DNA of 64,000 nucleotides, from positions 2,976,001 through 3,040,000 of the forward strand of contig OZ244838.1 in the NCBI GenBank assembly GCA_965220695.1. Direction: 5' to 3'. Position numbers and translations under genes: made by a program. The stretch comes from UBA9620 sp965220695 (lineage in GTDB: Bacteria; Acidobacteriota; Vicinamibacteria; Vicinamibacterales; UBA8438). Positions within the stretch are counted from its first letter, which is position 1, and every line of letters begins with the position of its first letter. The notes under the pieces were generated by a model. That model made no database searches. It was not told the origin of the DNA and saw nothing but the letters and a program-made list of their open reading frames with translations. Shown in pieces: positions 52,229 to 61,360 of the stretch.

Positions 52229-54823
52229 CTACCCGCCCCAGGTGTGCCGGATACGGGCGTAGTAGTACGCGCCGTTGAAGCCCCACGGCGTGTACTCGCT
52301 GTACCGCTCGCCGACGCCGGTCGCATTGGGGCTCTCGTCAGGGAACGTGTTGAAGACATTCTGGCTGCCGACCGCCAGCCTGGTGCCGTCCGACAGCGGA
52401 ATGCCCACCTCGACGTCGACGACCGGCTTGCCGTTGAACAGGGTCTGCGCGCTGTCCCAGTCGAACCAGGCGCCGTAATAGCTGACCCGTCCCAGGATGT
52501 CCACGGCGCCGGCGCGCTGGTTGACGCTGACGTTCCAGCGGTTCTTCGGCAGCGCATCCTGCAGCTCGCGAATCCGTCTGGTGACGTTGAGCAGATCCGT
52601 ATTGAACCGCGTCACCTCGGTCGTCGTGTGGTTGAAGACGGCGCTGAACACGGTGTCGCCGTCGAGGGCGGGCGGCCGATAGGTCCAGACGACGTCGATC
52701 CCCTGCGTCGTGGTGGAAATCTCGTTGGTGAAGAACCTGAAGCTCGCCAGACCGCGTGCGTTCTCGACGCCCGCCGCGAGAAGCTGATCGACCTCGCCCG
52801 ACGTGAGGGAGAAGTCCTGCGTCACGGCGATCCGGTCGGCCAGATTGATGCGGAAGAAGTCGGCCGTCAGCGTGAACGGCCCGTTGTCGATGACCGCGCC
52901 GACCGCATAGTTTCGCGAGGTCTCCGGTTGAAGCGCCTGGCCGCCGCGAAGCTGCGCCACCGGCGAGATCGACGGAATGGTGCCGCGTTCCGTCAGGTCC
53001 ATGAGCACCGGGTCGAAGGTGGTCGACACGTTGAACCCGTTCTGCTGGCCTGGTGTCGGCGCGCGAAACCCGCTGCTCACGCTGGCCCGCAGCGAGAAGA
53101 GGTCGTTGACCTGATAGCGGCCCGACAGTTTGCCGTTCGCGGTGTTGCCGAAGTCCTCGAAACGCTCGATGCGGGCCGCGGTACCGACGGTCCAGCGGTC
53201 ATCGAGCCCCGAAAACTCGAGGTCGCCGTAGACGGCGACGTTGCTGCGGGCCCAGGTTCCCGCGGCGAGCGGGCTGTAGCCGCTGAAGCCGTTCGAGCCG
53301 GCGCTGAAACCCTGCGCGGCATAGGGACCGACATCCCACGACTCGCGTTGGCCGACGCGGGTCTCGTACCGCTCGTCCCGCCACTCGCCGCCAACCGCGA
53401 CATTGACCCTGTCGTTGACGGGATACGTGACGTCGAAATTGAGCGCGACCGCCTGCTGCCGGTTGGTTCCGAGATCGAAGTCCGTCGGCGTCGCCGGACC
53501 GAGCGACGCGTTCACCGTGTCCGTAATGAACAGATCCGCCTCGTGGGCGCCGACGCTGACGCTCGCGTCCCAGACCACGCCGGCAGCCGTGAATCCGCGC
53601 AGACCGCCGACCACCGACATGTCGTTCGCCGAGCCGCCGAAGTTCGGCGTGAAGCCGCCGGGAAACCGCTCCTGGAAGGAGAAGCAGTTCGGGTCGGCGA
53701 AGACGAGACCGAGGGCGTCCGGATCGGGCACGTTGCCGGTGATGGGCACCGCCGGGCAGTTGGCCGACCCCATGCCGGCCGCGGCGAGCACATCGCCGAT
53801 GAGCAGTGTCCGGCCGCCGTCGGCGCTGAAGACGCCGCCCCGCGTATTGGGGTTCCGAAAGAAGAAGCCGCCGGTCACCGTCTTGCTGGCGTAGTTGGTG
53901 TGGCCGTAGAGCTGCAGGCCGTTGGCGAACAGATGACCGAAGTTGCCGAAGAGCTTGAGGTCGTCGTCGATCTCGGGAGAGCCCCAAATCTGCGCCGGCT
54001 CGCGGACATTGGTATTGCCGGCGGCCAGCAGCCCGGCCACGTCGCTGCGCTGGATGCTCCGGTCGGTCGCAGCGGAGTTGCCGTACTCCAGGCTGAGGTT
54101 GGCGAAGCCGGTGGCGCCCAGCGGCAGCCCGACGTTGCCGGCGAAGGTGTACGCTTCACCGTCCCACGCCTCGCCGTGCGCCCCGGTGGTGAACTCGACG
54201 CTGCCGCCCGAGCGGGCGTCCTTGAGCAGGAAGTTCATGACACCGGCGATGGCGTCCGAACCGTACTGCGCCGCCGCGCCGTCGCGCAGCACCTCGACCT
54301 GCCGCAGGGCGATCGACGGAATGACCGACAGGTCGGTGCCCTGCGACCCGAACGCCACGCCGTTGCCGCCGTGCCAGTCGATGATCGATGAGCGGTGCCG
54401 GCGTTTCCCGTTGATGAGGACCAGCGTGTGGTCGGGCGCCAGGTTGCGCAGCATCGCCGGCCGCACGACCGTCGATGCGTCGCTGATCGGCTGGATGTTG
54501 ACGTTGAACGAGGGCACGATCGTCCGCAACTGGTCCACGAGGGCGGTGGCGCCCTGACTGACGAGCTCCTCGGATCGGATGGCGTCGACCGGCACCGCCG
54601 ACTCGGTGACCGAACGCGGCTCGGCCCGCGTGCCGACGACGACGACCTCGTCGGTGAACTGCGGCGTCTGCTCGGGGTCCGCCTGCTGGTTCTGCTGCGG
54701 CTGCTGGTTCTGCTGCGGAGCCGTTCCGGTCTCGGGAGCCTGTGTGCGGGCCGCAGCCGGCGCCGACACGCCGGGAATCAGGGCGAGCAGCACAGGCACA
54801 ATCAGATGCGGTGGCATGGTCAT
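52229..54823 (-). CDS. TonB-dependent receptor (short form, without regulatory domain)
   Basis: Outer-membrane receptor of 864 residues with a signal peptide (HLIVPVLLALIPGVSAPAAA) and a Gln-rich linker. The plug begins VVVVGTRAEPRSVTESAVPV and continues NLAPDHTLVLINGKRRHRSS and LRDGAAAQYGSDAIAGVMNF. The barrel ends with the C-terminal RYSEYTPWGFNGAYYYARIR. It is a close paralogue of the receptor at 55342-58362, which is transcribed in the opposite direction from the shared intergenic region, but it lacks the N-terminal carboxypeptidase-regulatory domain. Its substrate is unknown; vitamin, siderophore or oligosaccharide are all possible. Confidence 0.9.
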   Translation of the reverse strand: MTMPPHLIVPVLLALIPGVSAPAAARTQAPETGTAPQQNQQPQQNQQADPEQTPQFTDEVVVVGTRAEPRSVTESAVPVDAIRSEELVSQGATALVDQLRTIVPSFNVNIQPISDASTVVRPAMLRNLAPDHTLVLINGKRRHRSSIIDWHGGNGVAFGSQGTDLSVIPSIALRQVEVLRDGAAAQYGSDAIAGVMNFLLKDARSGGSVEFTTGAHGEAWDGEAYTFAGNVGLPLGATGFANLSLEYGNSAATDRSIQRSDVAGLLAAGNTNVREPAQIWGSPEIDDDLKLFGNFGHLFANGLQLYGHTNYASKTVTGGFFFRNPNTRGGVFSADGGRTLLIGDVLAAAGMGSANCPAVPITGNVPDPDALGLVFADPNCFSFQERFPGGFTPNFGGSANDMSVVGGLRGFTAAGVVWDASVSVGAHEADLFITDTVNASLGPATPTDFDLGTNRQQAVALNFDVTYPVNDRVNVAVGGEWRDERYETRVGQRESWDVGPYAAQGFSAGSNGFSGYSPLAAGTWARSNVAVYGDLEFSGLDDRWTVGTAARIERFEDFGNTANGKLSGRYQVNDLFSLRASVSSGFRAPTPGQQNGFNVSTTFDPVLMDLTERGTIPSISPVAQLRGGQALQPETSRNYAVGAVIDNGPFTLTADFFRINLADRIAVTQDFSLTSGEVDQLLAAGVENARGLASFRFFTNEISTTTQGIDVVWTYRPPALDGDTVFSAVFNHTTTEVTRFNTDLLNVTRRIRELQDALPKNRWNVSVNQRAGAVDILGRVSYYGAWFDWDSAQTLFNGKPVVDVEVGIPLSDGTRLAVGSQNVFNTFPDESPNATGVGERYSEYTPWGFNGAYYYARIRHTWGG

Positions 54824-55341
54824 GGTTCAAATCGCCTGTTTCCGCGTGCGGTGATCGCGGCCGATTCTCGGTACCCGTCGCGGGCGCACGCGGAAGCGTC
54901 CACCTGACGCCTGACGCCGGCTTTCCAGTGTTGCCCGGGTGGCGCCCGCTGCTGCTCACGCATTCTACAGCAACGTCCCGGCGCCCGTCGTTACATGCCC
55001 CACCCGTAGTTGATACGAGCGTAGCAGTAGCCGCAAACGAGCATATGTTCAACACGAATCTTCTTGCCATTCAGCAATTTCGTTCGCAATATCCCTCGCA
55101 AAATCACACGACTTGACGGTACGCGCAATAGAGCTATTGCATTGGAATAATGTAATTTTTGTATTGCCGGAAGCTTTTGGTCTGTTACTCGTGATAAATT
55201 TTACTTTGCTGCCAGATTCGCACTACGGTGATCTGCATTTTTAGCCCGCCCGGTCGTGGAAATCCCATCAAGGACTGCCAGTCCATGGAACGGCAGCCTT
55301 GGACGGAACCTCGCCGATCAAGAAGAAGGAGGAGGATCGCG
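54824..55341. promoter_or_regulatory. Divergent TonB-receptor control region
   Basis: 518 bp between two head-to-head receptor genes. The part 55030-55220 is markedly AT-rich for this genome. A TTGACG (55113-55118) and, after about 16 bp, TATTGC could be a weak promoter toward the plus strand. A perfect 7-bp inverted repeat GCAATAG-AG-CTATTGC (55125-55140) overlaps it and could be an operator. AGGAGG before 55342 is the ribosome-binding site. No gene is seen. Confidence 0.35.
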
Positions 55342-58300
55342 ATGCATCGCAGCCTGCAGAACGCATTCGCCCTGGCTCTTGCCGCAGCGTTGTGTGCGCC
55401 CGGCATTGCCGGCGCCCAACAGGAGGTCTCCATCACCGGCACGGTGACGGACGCCACGGGTCTGATTCTGCCTGGCGTCACCGTGGAGGCGCGGGACAGC
55501 GCCGGCAACGTCCAGGTCACGTTTAGCGACGGAACCGGCCAGTACGCGTTCAGCGGGCTCGCACCCGGATCGTACGAAGTGACATTCATCCTGCCCGGCT
55601 TCAACGCACCCGCGCAGACGGTGCAGGTGAGCGCTGGCGCCATCGCCACCGCCAACGTGGAGATGGTAGTCAGACTCGAAGAGCGGGTAGTCGTGGTCGG
55701 CTCTCGCCAGGAGCCGCGCTCGGTGACCGAGTCGGCGGTGCCGGTCGACGTCATCCGGACGGGTGAGTTCGCCAGCCAGGGAACGAGCGATCTGGCCAAT
55801 CAGTTGCGGACCGTCGTCCCCTCGTTCAACATCAACATCCAGCCGATCAGCGACGCCGCCACCATCGTCCGGCCGGCGAACCTGCGCAACCTCGCTCCTG
55901 ACCACACGCTGATCCTGGTCAACGGCAAGCGCCGGCACCGCGCGGCAGTCATTACCTGGCTCGGGAACGGTATCGCGGATGGTTCACAGGGGCCCGACAT
56001 CTCCGTGATTCCCACGATCGCCATTCGGCAGGCCGAGGTTCTGCGCGACGGCGCGGCAGCGCAGTATGGCTCTGACGCCATCGCCGGCGTCCTGAACTTT
56101 CAGCTCAAGGACGCGCGCTCGGGAGGCTCTCTGGAATACCGCACCGGCGTCCACCGCGACGCCAACCCGGGCGACTCGTCGACCTGCGGGTCGGGCATCA
56201 TCGGCGACATCAAGCATTCCTGCAACGGCATCGGCGGGCGTGGCCAAGCCTTTAGCGTGGCCGGCAACACGGGCCTGCCGCTAGGCCCGAACGGGTTCCT
56301 GAACCTCAGCTTCGAGTACGGCAATGCGAACCCGACCAACCGCAGCGTCCAGCGCAACGGCGCTAACAACATCATCGCGGCCGGCAACAACAACGTCCGC
56401 AACCCCGCACAGGTGTGGGGCTCGCCGCTGCTCGAGGACGACCTGAAGCTGTTCGGCAATTTCGGCAGCCTGTTCGCGAACGGGCTCCAGTTCTACGGCC
56501 ACACCAACTACGCGAGCCGGAAGGTAACCGGTGGCTTCTATTTCCGGAATCCGCACACCCGCGGCGGCGTCTTCCGCGGCAATAGACTTCACCCCGACTC
56601 TCTGCTCAACGTGTACGACAAGGACGGCAAGCCAACGAACTTCCCCGACCCTGAGGAGGACGACCCCACGGAGAGCGACCACCGCGACGCCGTCGTCTAT
56701 AATGCAAACGGCAATCCCGCGAATATCCCCGGGCAAGCAGGAGTCCCGTCTCTCCTCGTGGGCGACAGGGTCTGGGCCCAGAACGGCATGGTCGGTGCCG
56801 GCAACTGCGCAACGATACCGATCGTCGCCAACGTTCCCGATGCTGCCGCCCTCGGGGCGGTGCAGGCCGACCCGAACTGCTTCACGCTCTTCAGCCGGTT
56901 CCCGGGGGGCTTCACACCGCAGTTCGGCGGCAACATGACCGACTCTTCGTTGGTCACCGGCCTTCGCGGCTTCACGAGCGCCGGCCTGAACTGGGACGCG
57001 AGCGTGAACATCGGCAGCACCGAAGTCGATCAGTTCATCTTCGACACGGTCAACGCGTCGCTCGGCTACGACACGCCCACGTCGTTCTCGCCAGGCATCT
57101 ACGCGCAGCAGGACATCAACCTCAACTTCGACATCTCGATGCCGGTCACCACCATCGTGAACTTCGCGGCGGGCACGGAGTGGCGCCGAGAGCAGTTCAC
57201 GATCGGGGCGGGCGACGATGCGTCGTGGCAGATCGGCCCGTACGCGGCGCAGGGCTTCAGCTCCGGATCGAACGGCTTCAACGGCTACCGGGCCGACACG
57301 ACGGCGGGAACCTGGGACCGCAGCAACGTCGCCCTCTACGGCGACCTCGAGTTCGACGACCCGGGCCCGGACGGCCGGTGGACGGTCGGCACCGCGGTCC
57401 GCTTCGAGAACTTCAGTGACTTCGGCACGACGACGAACGGGAAGCTGTCCGCGCGCATCGGCGTGACCGACGCGTTCTCGTTGCGCGGCGCCGTCAGCAC
57501 CGGGTTCCGCGCGCCGACCCCCGGGCAGCAGAACGCGTTCAACGTGACGACCGCGTTCATCGGCGGGCAGTTGACCAACAACGGCGTCGTCCCGTCCACG
57601 TCCGCCGTCGCGGTGGCCCGCGGGGGCGGTCAGCTCCAGCCGGAGAAGTCGCGCAACTACAGCGGCGGGGCGGTCATCGAACAGGGCCCGTTCACGTTGA
57701 CCGCCGACTATTTCCGCATCGACATCGCCGACCGGATCGGCCTGACGCAGGAGATCAAACTGTCGCCTAGCGAGATCCTGGTCCTGCTCGCGGAAGGGAT
57801 CCCCGAGGCGCGGAACTTCCCGGTGTTCCGCTTCTTCCTGAACGACTTCTCGACCACCACCCAGGGGATCGACGTCATCTCGACCCTGGTGGCCGGGAGC
57901 ACAACATTCAGCATGATCTTCAACCACACCAAGACCAAGCTCAAGAACATCGAATCCGCCGTGATCGATGAATTCCGCATCAATACGCTGGAACGGGGAC
58001 TGCCGAACACCCGCTGGAACGTCAGCGTCACCCATAGCGCCGACCGGTGGAACCTGACGGGCCGCCTGAACTTCTTCGGTGCGTTCTGGGACAGCGAGGA
58101 CGGGCGCAACGCAAAAGATGTGACGGGCCTGGATTCCTTTCTGTACCCGGCGTATTCCGGCAAGGCGCTGGTCGACGTCGAGCTCGGCATTCCGTTCGGC
58201 GGGGTCGAGCTGGCGTTCGGCGCCGAGAACCTGCTGAACACGTACCCCGACGTGAACGAGTACGGCGCCGACACGGTCGGCAACCGGTACGGCCAGTTCT

Positions 58301-58362
58301 CGCCGTTCGGGTTCAACGGTGCCTACTACTACACCCGCATCGGCTACGGGTGGGGTGGGTAG
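55342..58362 (+). CDS. TonB-dependent receptor with carboxypeptidase-regulatory N-domain
   Basis: Outer-membrane receptor of 1006 residues. Signal peptide AFALALAAALCAPGIAGAQQ, then a carboxypeptidase-regulatory-like domain (GTVTDATGLILPGVTVEARD, GTGQYAFSGLAPGSYEVTFI), then the plug (PRSVTESAVPVDVIRTGEFA, NLAPDHTLILVNGKRRHRAA, LRDGAAAQYGSDAIAGVLNF) and a long barrel ending in RYGQFSPFGFNGAYYYTRIG. Start ATG 55342 follows AGGAGGA; the open frame upstream to 55228 is without support. An insertion near residues 410-480, including an Asp/Glu-rich loop, is absent from the paralogue at 52229. Probably a duplication with divergence. Confidence 0.92.
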   Translation: MHRSLQNAFALALAAALCAPGIAGAQQEVSITGTVTDATGLILPGVTVEARDSAGNVQVTFSDGTGQYAFSGLAPGSYEVTFILPGFNAPAQTVQVSAGAIATANVEMVVRLEERVVVVGSRQEPRSVTESAVPVDVIRTGEFASQGTSDLANQLRTVVPSFNINIQPISDAATIVRPANLRNLAPDHTLILVNGKRRHRAAVITWLGNGIADGSQGPDISVIPTIAIRQAEVLRDGAAAQYGSDAIAGVLNFQLKDARSGGSLEYRTGVHRDANPGDSSTCGSGIIGDIKHSCNGIGGRGQAFSVAGNTGLPLGPNGFLNLSFEYGNANPTNRSVQRNGANNIIAAGNNNVRNPAQVWGSPLLEDDLKLFGNFGSLFANGLQFYGHTNYASRKVTGGFYFRNPHTRGGVFRGNRLHPDSLLNVYDKDGKPTNFPDPEEDDPTESDHRDAVVYNANGNPANIPGQAGVPSLLVGDRVWAQNGMVGAGNCATIPIVANVPDAAALGAVQADPNCFTLFSRFPGGFTPQFGGNMTDSSLVTGLRGFTSAGLNWDASVNIGSTEVDQFIFDTVNASLGYDTPTSFSPGIYAQQDINLNFDISMPVTTIVNFAAGTEWRREQFTIGAGDDASWQIGPYAAQGFSSGSNGFNGYRADTTAGTWDRSNVALYGDLEFDDPGPDGRWTVGTAVRFENFSDFGTTTNGKLSARIGVTDAFSLRGAVSTGFRAPTPGQQNAFNVTTAFIGGQLTNNGVVPSTSAVAVARGGGQLQPEKSRNYSGGAVIEQGPFTLTADYFRIDIADRIGLTQEIKLSPSEILVLLAEGIPEARNFPVFRFFLNDFSTTTQGIDVISTLVAGSTTFSMIFNHTKTKLKNIESAVIDEFRINTLERGLPNTRWNVSVTHSADRWNLTGRLNFFGAFWDSEDGRNAKDVTGLDSFLYPAYSGKALVDVELGIPFGGVELAFGAENLLNTYPDVNEYGADTVGNRYGQFSPFGFNGAYYYTRIGYGWGG

Positions 58363-58388
58363 CAGGCCGTCGGGAAAACTAAACAGCA

Positions 58389-58457
58389 TTTACTGCGAGC
58401 TCTCGCAGTAAACAGACGCTGATACCGACCGGACCACCGTCGCTGGCGGTGGTCCGG
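58389..58457 (+). terminator. Two consecutive hairpins after the TonB receptor
   Basis: First a perfect 11-bp inverted repeat with 2 nt between the arms (TTTACTGCGAG / CTCGCAGTAAA, 58389-58412). Then a perfect 10-bp repeat with a 9-nt loop (CCGGACCACC / GGTGGTCCGG, 58429-58457). They lie 27-95 bp behind the receptor stop and are the best terminator candidates in the window, although no U-run follows. Confidence 0.5.
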
Positions 58458-58499
58458 ACGGTTCGAACGCCTCACGCGACCACTGAACGATCACAGCTC

Positions 58500-58640
58500 G
58501 CCGTCGCGCAACGCGTCCGCCCGATTCCCGTCAAACGGTTCGACCGGCCCGTTCTCGGCTACCTGTCCCGCGAGGAGATCACGGCGATCATCGACCTGCC
58601 CCCTACGGTAACGCCGCCTGTCAAGTTGCCGTTTCTGTAA
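58500..58640 (+). pseudogene. Fragment of a tyrosine recombinase
   Basis: A frame encodes PIPVKRFDRPVLGYLSREEI and TAIIDLPP, ending in a stop at 58640. This matches the start of the catalytic domain of integrase-like recombinases (VLGFLSREEI-x-AIL). There is no N-terminal SAM-like domain with start codon and no catalytic Arg/His/Tyr. It sits just before a full inverted-repeat element. Only the fragment's family can be told. Confidence 0.5.
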
Positions 58641-58656
58641 CGGCCGCATGACGCCT

Positions 58657-58818
58657 AGGAGCCCGTGGTGAAACCGCGCGTAGCACCGAGCGTGGCGAGG
58701 CGCCCGCGTGGCAAGGCGTGACGAGGGAGCATATTGGGCATATGTGACCGAGGAACAACGCAGTCCAGGCGGGATGCATCGCCGCGCGAATGCCGCGGGG
58801 CTTTCACCACGGGCTCCT
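58657..58818. mobile_element. MITE-like inverted-repeat element, full copy 2
   Basis: A 162-bp element bounded by perfect 17-bp inverted repeats (AGGAGCCCGTGGTGAAA ... TTTCACCACGGGCTCCT). Its reverse complement aligns with the element at 21696 over its full length. The central hairpin is CATAT (58730-58734) / ATATG (58740-58744), whereas the other copy has CAAAT/ATTTG. That is a compensatory A-T to T-A change that keeps the stem. There is no obvious gene inside. Confidence 0.75.
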
Positions 58819-58965
58819 CAGATCATACGTCAGCGCCGTTTCCGGATGCGGCGGTCCGTGGGAACGGCGCTCTCCAGCAGGATCGACGAGTCAATCGGAA
58901 CGTGAGACCTCGGGTTCGAATGGCCGTATCATTCGAGACGGAGCACTGCTCCGTTGAGATTGAAG

Positions 58966-59589
58966 ATGACCGACCTGCCAGAGCGCTATCACGTCAACGA
59001 GATCTTCTATTCCTTGCAGGGAGAGGGGCGCCGATCCGGAACGGCCAACGTGTTCATCCGGTTTGCGAGGTGCAATCTGACCTGCAACGTGCTCGAGCAT
59101 GGCTTCGACTGTGACACGGAGTTCACCTCGGGCCGCCACATGCAGGCGTCGGAGGTCGCCGCGGAGGCACTCGACGCGTGCGGCGGGAAGTGTCGCGCGG
59201 TTGTGTTTACTGGAGGGGAACCGACGCTTCAATTGGACAAGGCGCTGTGCGATGCACTGACACGCGTCGGGTTTTCCTATTTCGCCATCGAGACCAATGG
59301 CACCAACGCGATTCCACCGGGAGTGGAACTGCAGTTCGTCACGGTGTCGCCCAAGACGGCGGAACATACATTGCGGATAGCGGGACCTGTCAGTGAATTG
59401 AAATACGTGCGGCGGTACGGGCAAGGCATTCCCCGTCCGCGCCTGCAGGCGGAGTACCGCTTTATCAGCCCCGCATTCGATGCACACGCGCTGGACCCCA
59501 AGGATCTTGACTGGTGCATCCAGCTCGTCAAGCAGCATCCGGAATGGAGCCTGTCGCTGCAGCAGCACAAGTTCTGGGGTATCCGATAG
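58966..59589 (+). CDS. queE: 7-carboxy-7-deazaguanine synthase QueE
   Basis: Radical SAM enzyme of 207 residues that makes 7-carboxy-7-deazaguanine for queuosine. YHVNEIFYSLQGEGRRSGTA is the QueE start. FIRFARCNLTCNVLEHGFDC holds the cluster cysteines in a CX3CX8C arrangement, longer than the usual CX3CX2C; FTGGEPTLQLDKAL is the SAM-binding GGE motif. Further family parts are FAIETNGTNAIPPG, VSPKTAE and WSLSLQQHKFWGIR. ATG 58966 is preferred over upstream TTG codons. An 8-bp inverted repeat (ACGGAGCA-C-TGCTCCGT, 58938-58954) ends 11 bp before the start. No other queuosine gene is nearby. Confidence 0.92.
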   Translation: MTDLPERYHVNEIFYSLQGEGRRSGTANVFIRFARCNLTCNVLEHGFDCDTEFTSGRHMQASEVAAEALDACGGKCRAVVFTGGEPTLQLDKALCDALTRVGFSYFAIETNGTNAIPPGVELQFVTVSPKTAEHTLRIAGPVSELKYVRRYGQGIPRPRLQAEYRFISPAFDAHALDPKDLDWCIQLVKQHPEWSLSLQQHKFWGIR

Positions 59590-59754
59590 AGCACTGGCGT
59601 CGAGCGGGTGCGCGCCGCCGCCGGCAGCGGCCGAGCCGCCCACGGCCGTCGTATGGTCCCCTCGGCGTTTCTTCGGCCCGCGCGGCGCGGCACGCTTCGT
59701 GGCCGGGTCCGACAACAGCACATCGACGGTCTGCATCGGATCGATCGCGTTCTG

Positions 59755-60561
59755 TCACCGTCGCTGGCAGCGGGGACAGAAATGCGTGCTGCGTTGCGCC
59801 ACGAGCACGCGCCGCAGGGGAGTCCCGCAGGTGACGCATGGCGCGCCGGTCTTGCCATAAACCTGGACCAGTCGTTGGAACCCCCCCTGCGCGCCTCGAC
59901 TGTCGACGTAGTTGTTGATGCTGGCGCCGCCGGCGGCGATGGCGCTTCGCAGCACGCCCTGGATGGCCCCGTGCAGCCGGCGGGCCTGGCGCGGGCCGAC
60001 GCTGTCGCCGCTCCGCTGCGGATGCAGGCGCGCGCGGAACAGCGCCTCATCGGCGTAGATGTTCCCGAGACCGCGCAGGAAGCACTGGTCCAGCAAGAGC
60101 GTCTTGAGCCTCGCCTTGCGGGACGCCAGCCTGGCAGCGAACTCCCCCGGCCCGATCTCCAACGGTTCCGGGCCCAACTCGGCCAGACGCGGCGGCAGCC
60201 GCTCGGACCACTGCCAGCGGCCAAACTTGCGAATATCCTGGAACACCACTACGGTCCCGTCGTCCAGCCGCATCTCGGCCCGAGTGAACTTCCCGGGCTC
60301 GCCATTCAACAGCAGGTTCCCCGTCATCCGCAGGTGAATGACCAGCAGCGATCGGCGCCCCGCCGTGCAGAGCCGAAACACAAGATACTTGCCGTGCCGG
60401 TCGAGCCGCTCGATGCGCTGGCCAGACAGGCGGGCCTCCGTCTCGCGCGGGTCTCCGACGCAGGTTCTCGGCCAATGAAACGAGACGGCCTCGATGGTCC
60501 TGCCTTCGACGGAGGGCGCCAGCGTGCGGCGGATCGTCTCGACTTCCGGAAGTTCGGGCAT
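59755..60561 (-). CDS. mutM: Formamidopyrimidine-DNA glycosylase (MutM/Fpg)
   Basis: DNA repair glycosylase/lyase of 268 residues removing 8-oxoguanine. PELPEVETIRRTLAPSVEGR carries the N-terminal catalytic Pro2 and Glu3; RLDRHGKYLVFRL carries the beta-elimination Lys; the H2TH region LLDQCFLRGLGNIYADEALF and the C-terminal zinc finger (CVTCG ... FCPRCQRR) are intact. Convergent with queE; the 165 bp between them show nothing recognisable. Confidence 0.96.
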   Translation of the reverse strand: MPELPEVETIRRTLAPSVEGRTIEAVSFHWPRTCVGDPRETEARLSGQRIERLDRHGKYLVFRLCTAGRRSLLVIHLRMTGNLLLNGEPGKFTRAEMRLDDGTVVVFQDIRKFGRWQWSERLPPRLAELGPEPLEIGPGEFAARLASRKARLKTLLLDQCFLRGLGNIYADEALFRARLHPQRSGDSVGPRQARRLHGAIQGVLRSAIAAGGASINNYVDSRGAQGGFQRLVQVYGKTGAPCVTCGTPLRRVLVAQRSTHFCPRCQRR

Positions 60562-60603
60562 CGGATCTCGCTGGGGGTGGCTGCGGCGCGGACTGACCGG
60601 TCG

Positions 60604-61350
60604 TCACGCAGCGCCGCGGACCAGCGCCGGCAGCACGGATCCAATCTCGCCCTGCACCACGACGTCCGCGATGCCGTCCAGCGGGGTCGGCTCGCGGTTG
60701 ACGATGATCAGGCGCGCGCCGGCGCGCCGCGCCAGTCGGGGAATCGAGGCGGCGGGTTCGACCACCAGCGAGGAGCCGACGGCAAGCAGCAGGTCACAGG
60801 CCTCGGCCGCGGTCTGCGCGCGTGTCATGACGTCGAGCGGCATCGATTGGCCGAACGAGATCGTCGCCGGCTTCAGCAGTCCGCCGCACGGCCGGCAGCG
60901 CGGCGCCTTCTCGCCGCCCTCGACGCGCCGGCACGCCTCGTCGGACGGAATCCGGTCGCCGCAGTCAAGGCAGACCGCCTCTGTGGTCGTGCCGTGCAGT
61001 TCCAGGACCTTGTCGGCGGGCAATCCCGACCGCTGGTGCAGGCGTTCGATGTTCTGCGTGACCAGCACATCGAGCCTGCCTTGCGTGTGCAGTTCGACGA
61101 ACGCGTAGTGGCCGGCGTTGGGGCGCGCCTCACGCATGGCGGGCCAGGCGGCGACCTTCTGTCTCCAGTACTCGACCCGTCCGTCCTCGCTGGACAGAAA
61201 CTCCTGGAAATCGACGGTCCGGTTTCGCGCCCACACCCCATCGGGGCTGCGAAAGTCCGGAACACCGGACTCGGTCGAGATACCGGCGCCGGTGAAGCCG
61301 ACGATCCGTGACGCGCCGGCGATCAGCTCACGGGCCATCCGCTCCTGCAT
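60604..61350 (-). CDS. SIR2-family NAD-dependent deacylase
   Basis: Protein of 248 residues removing acyl groups from lysine with NAD. IVGFTGAGISTESGVPDFRS binds NAD, VTQNIERLHQRSGLPADKVL precedes the catalytic His in LELHGTTTEAVCLDC, and the zinc cysteines sit in CLDC and CRPCGG. GSSLVVEPAA and LIIVNREPTPLD complete the fold. The conserved TQNID is TQNIE here. Three ATG codons (61359, 61350, 61338) are possible starts; AGGAG precedes the third closely. It begins directly beside the inverted-repeat element at 61361. Confidence 0.9.
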   Translation of the reverse strand: MQERMARELIAGASRIVGFTGAGISTESGVPDFRSPDGVWARNRTVDFQEFLSSEDGRVEYWRQKVAAWPAMREARPNAGHYAFVELHTQGRLDVLVTQNIERLHQRSGLPADKVLELHGTTTEAVCLDCGDRIPSDEACRRVEGGEKAPRCRPCGGLLKPATISFGQSMPLDVMTRAQTAAEACDLLLAVGSSLVVEPAASIPRLARRAGARLIIVNREPTPLDGIADVVVQGEIGSVLPALVRGAA

Positions 61351-61360
61351 GGCGCGCATT

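Noticed and set aside
51566..54391. 941-codon plus-strand frame across the propeller and TonB receptor region
   Set aside because: It is antisense to the TonB receptor for most of its length and has no recognisable domain.
59590..59754. Possible small gene between queE and mutM
   Set aside because: All frames are Arg/Ala/Gly-rich as expected from random high-GC DNA.
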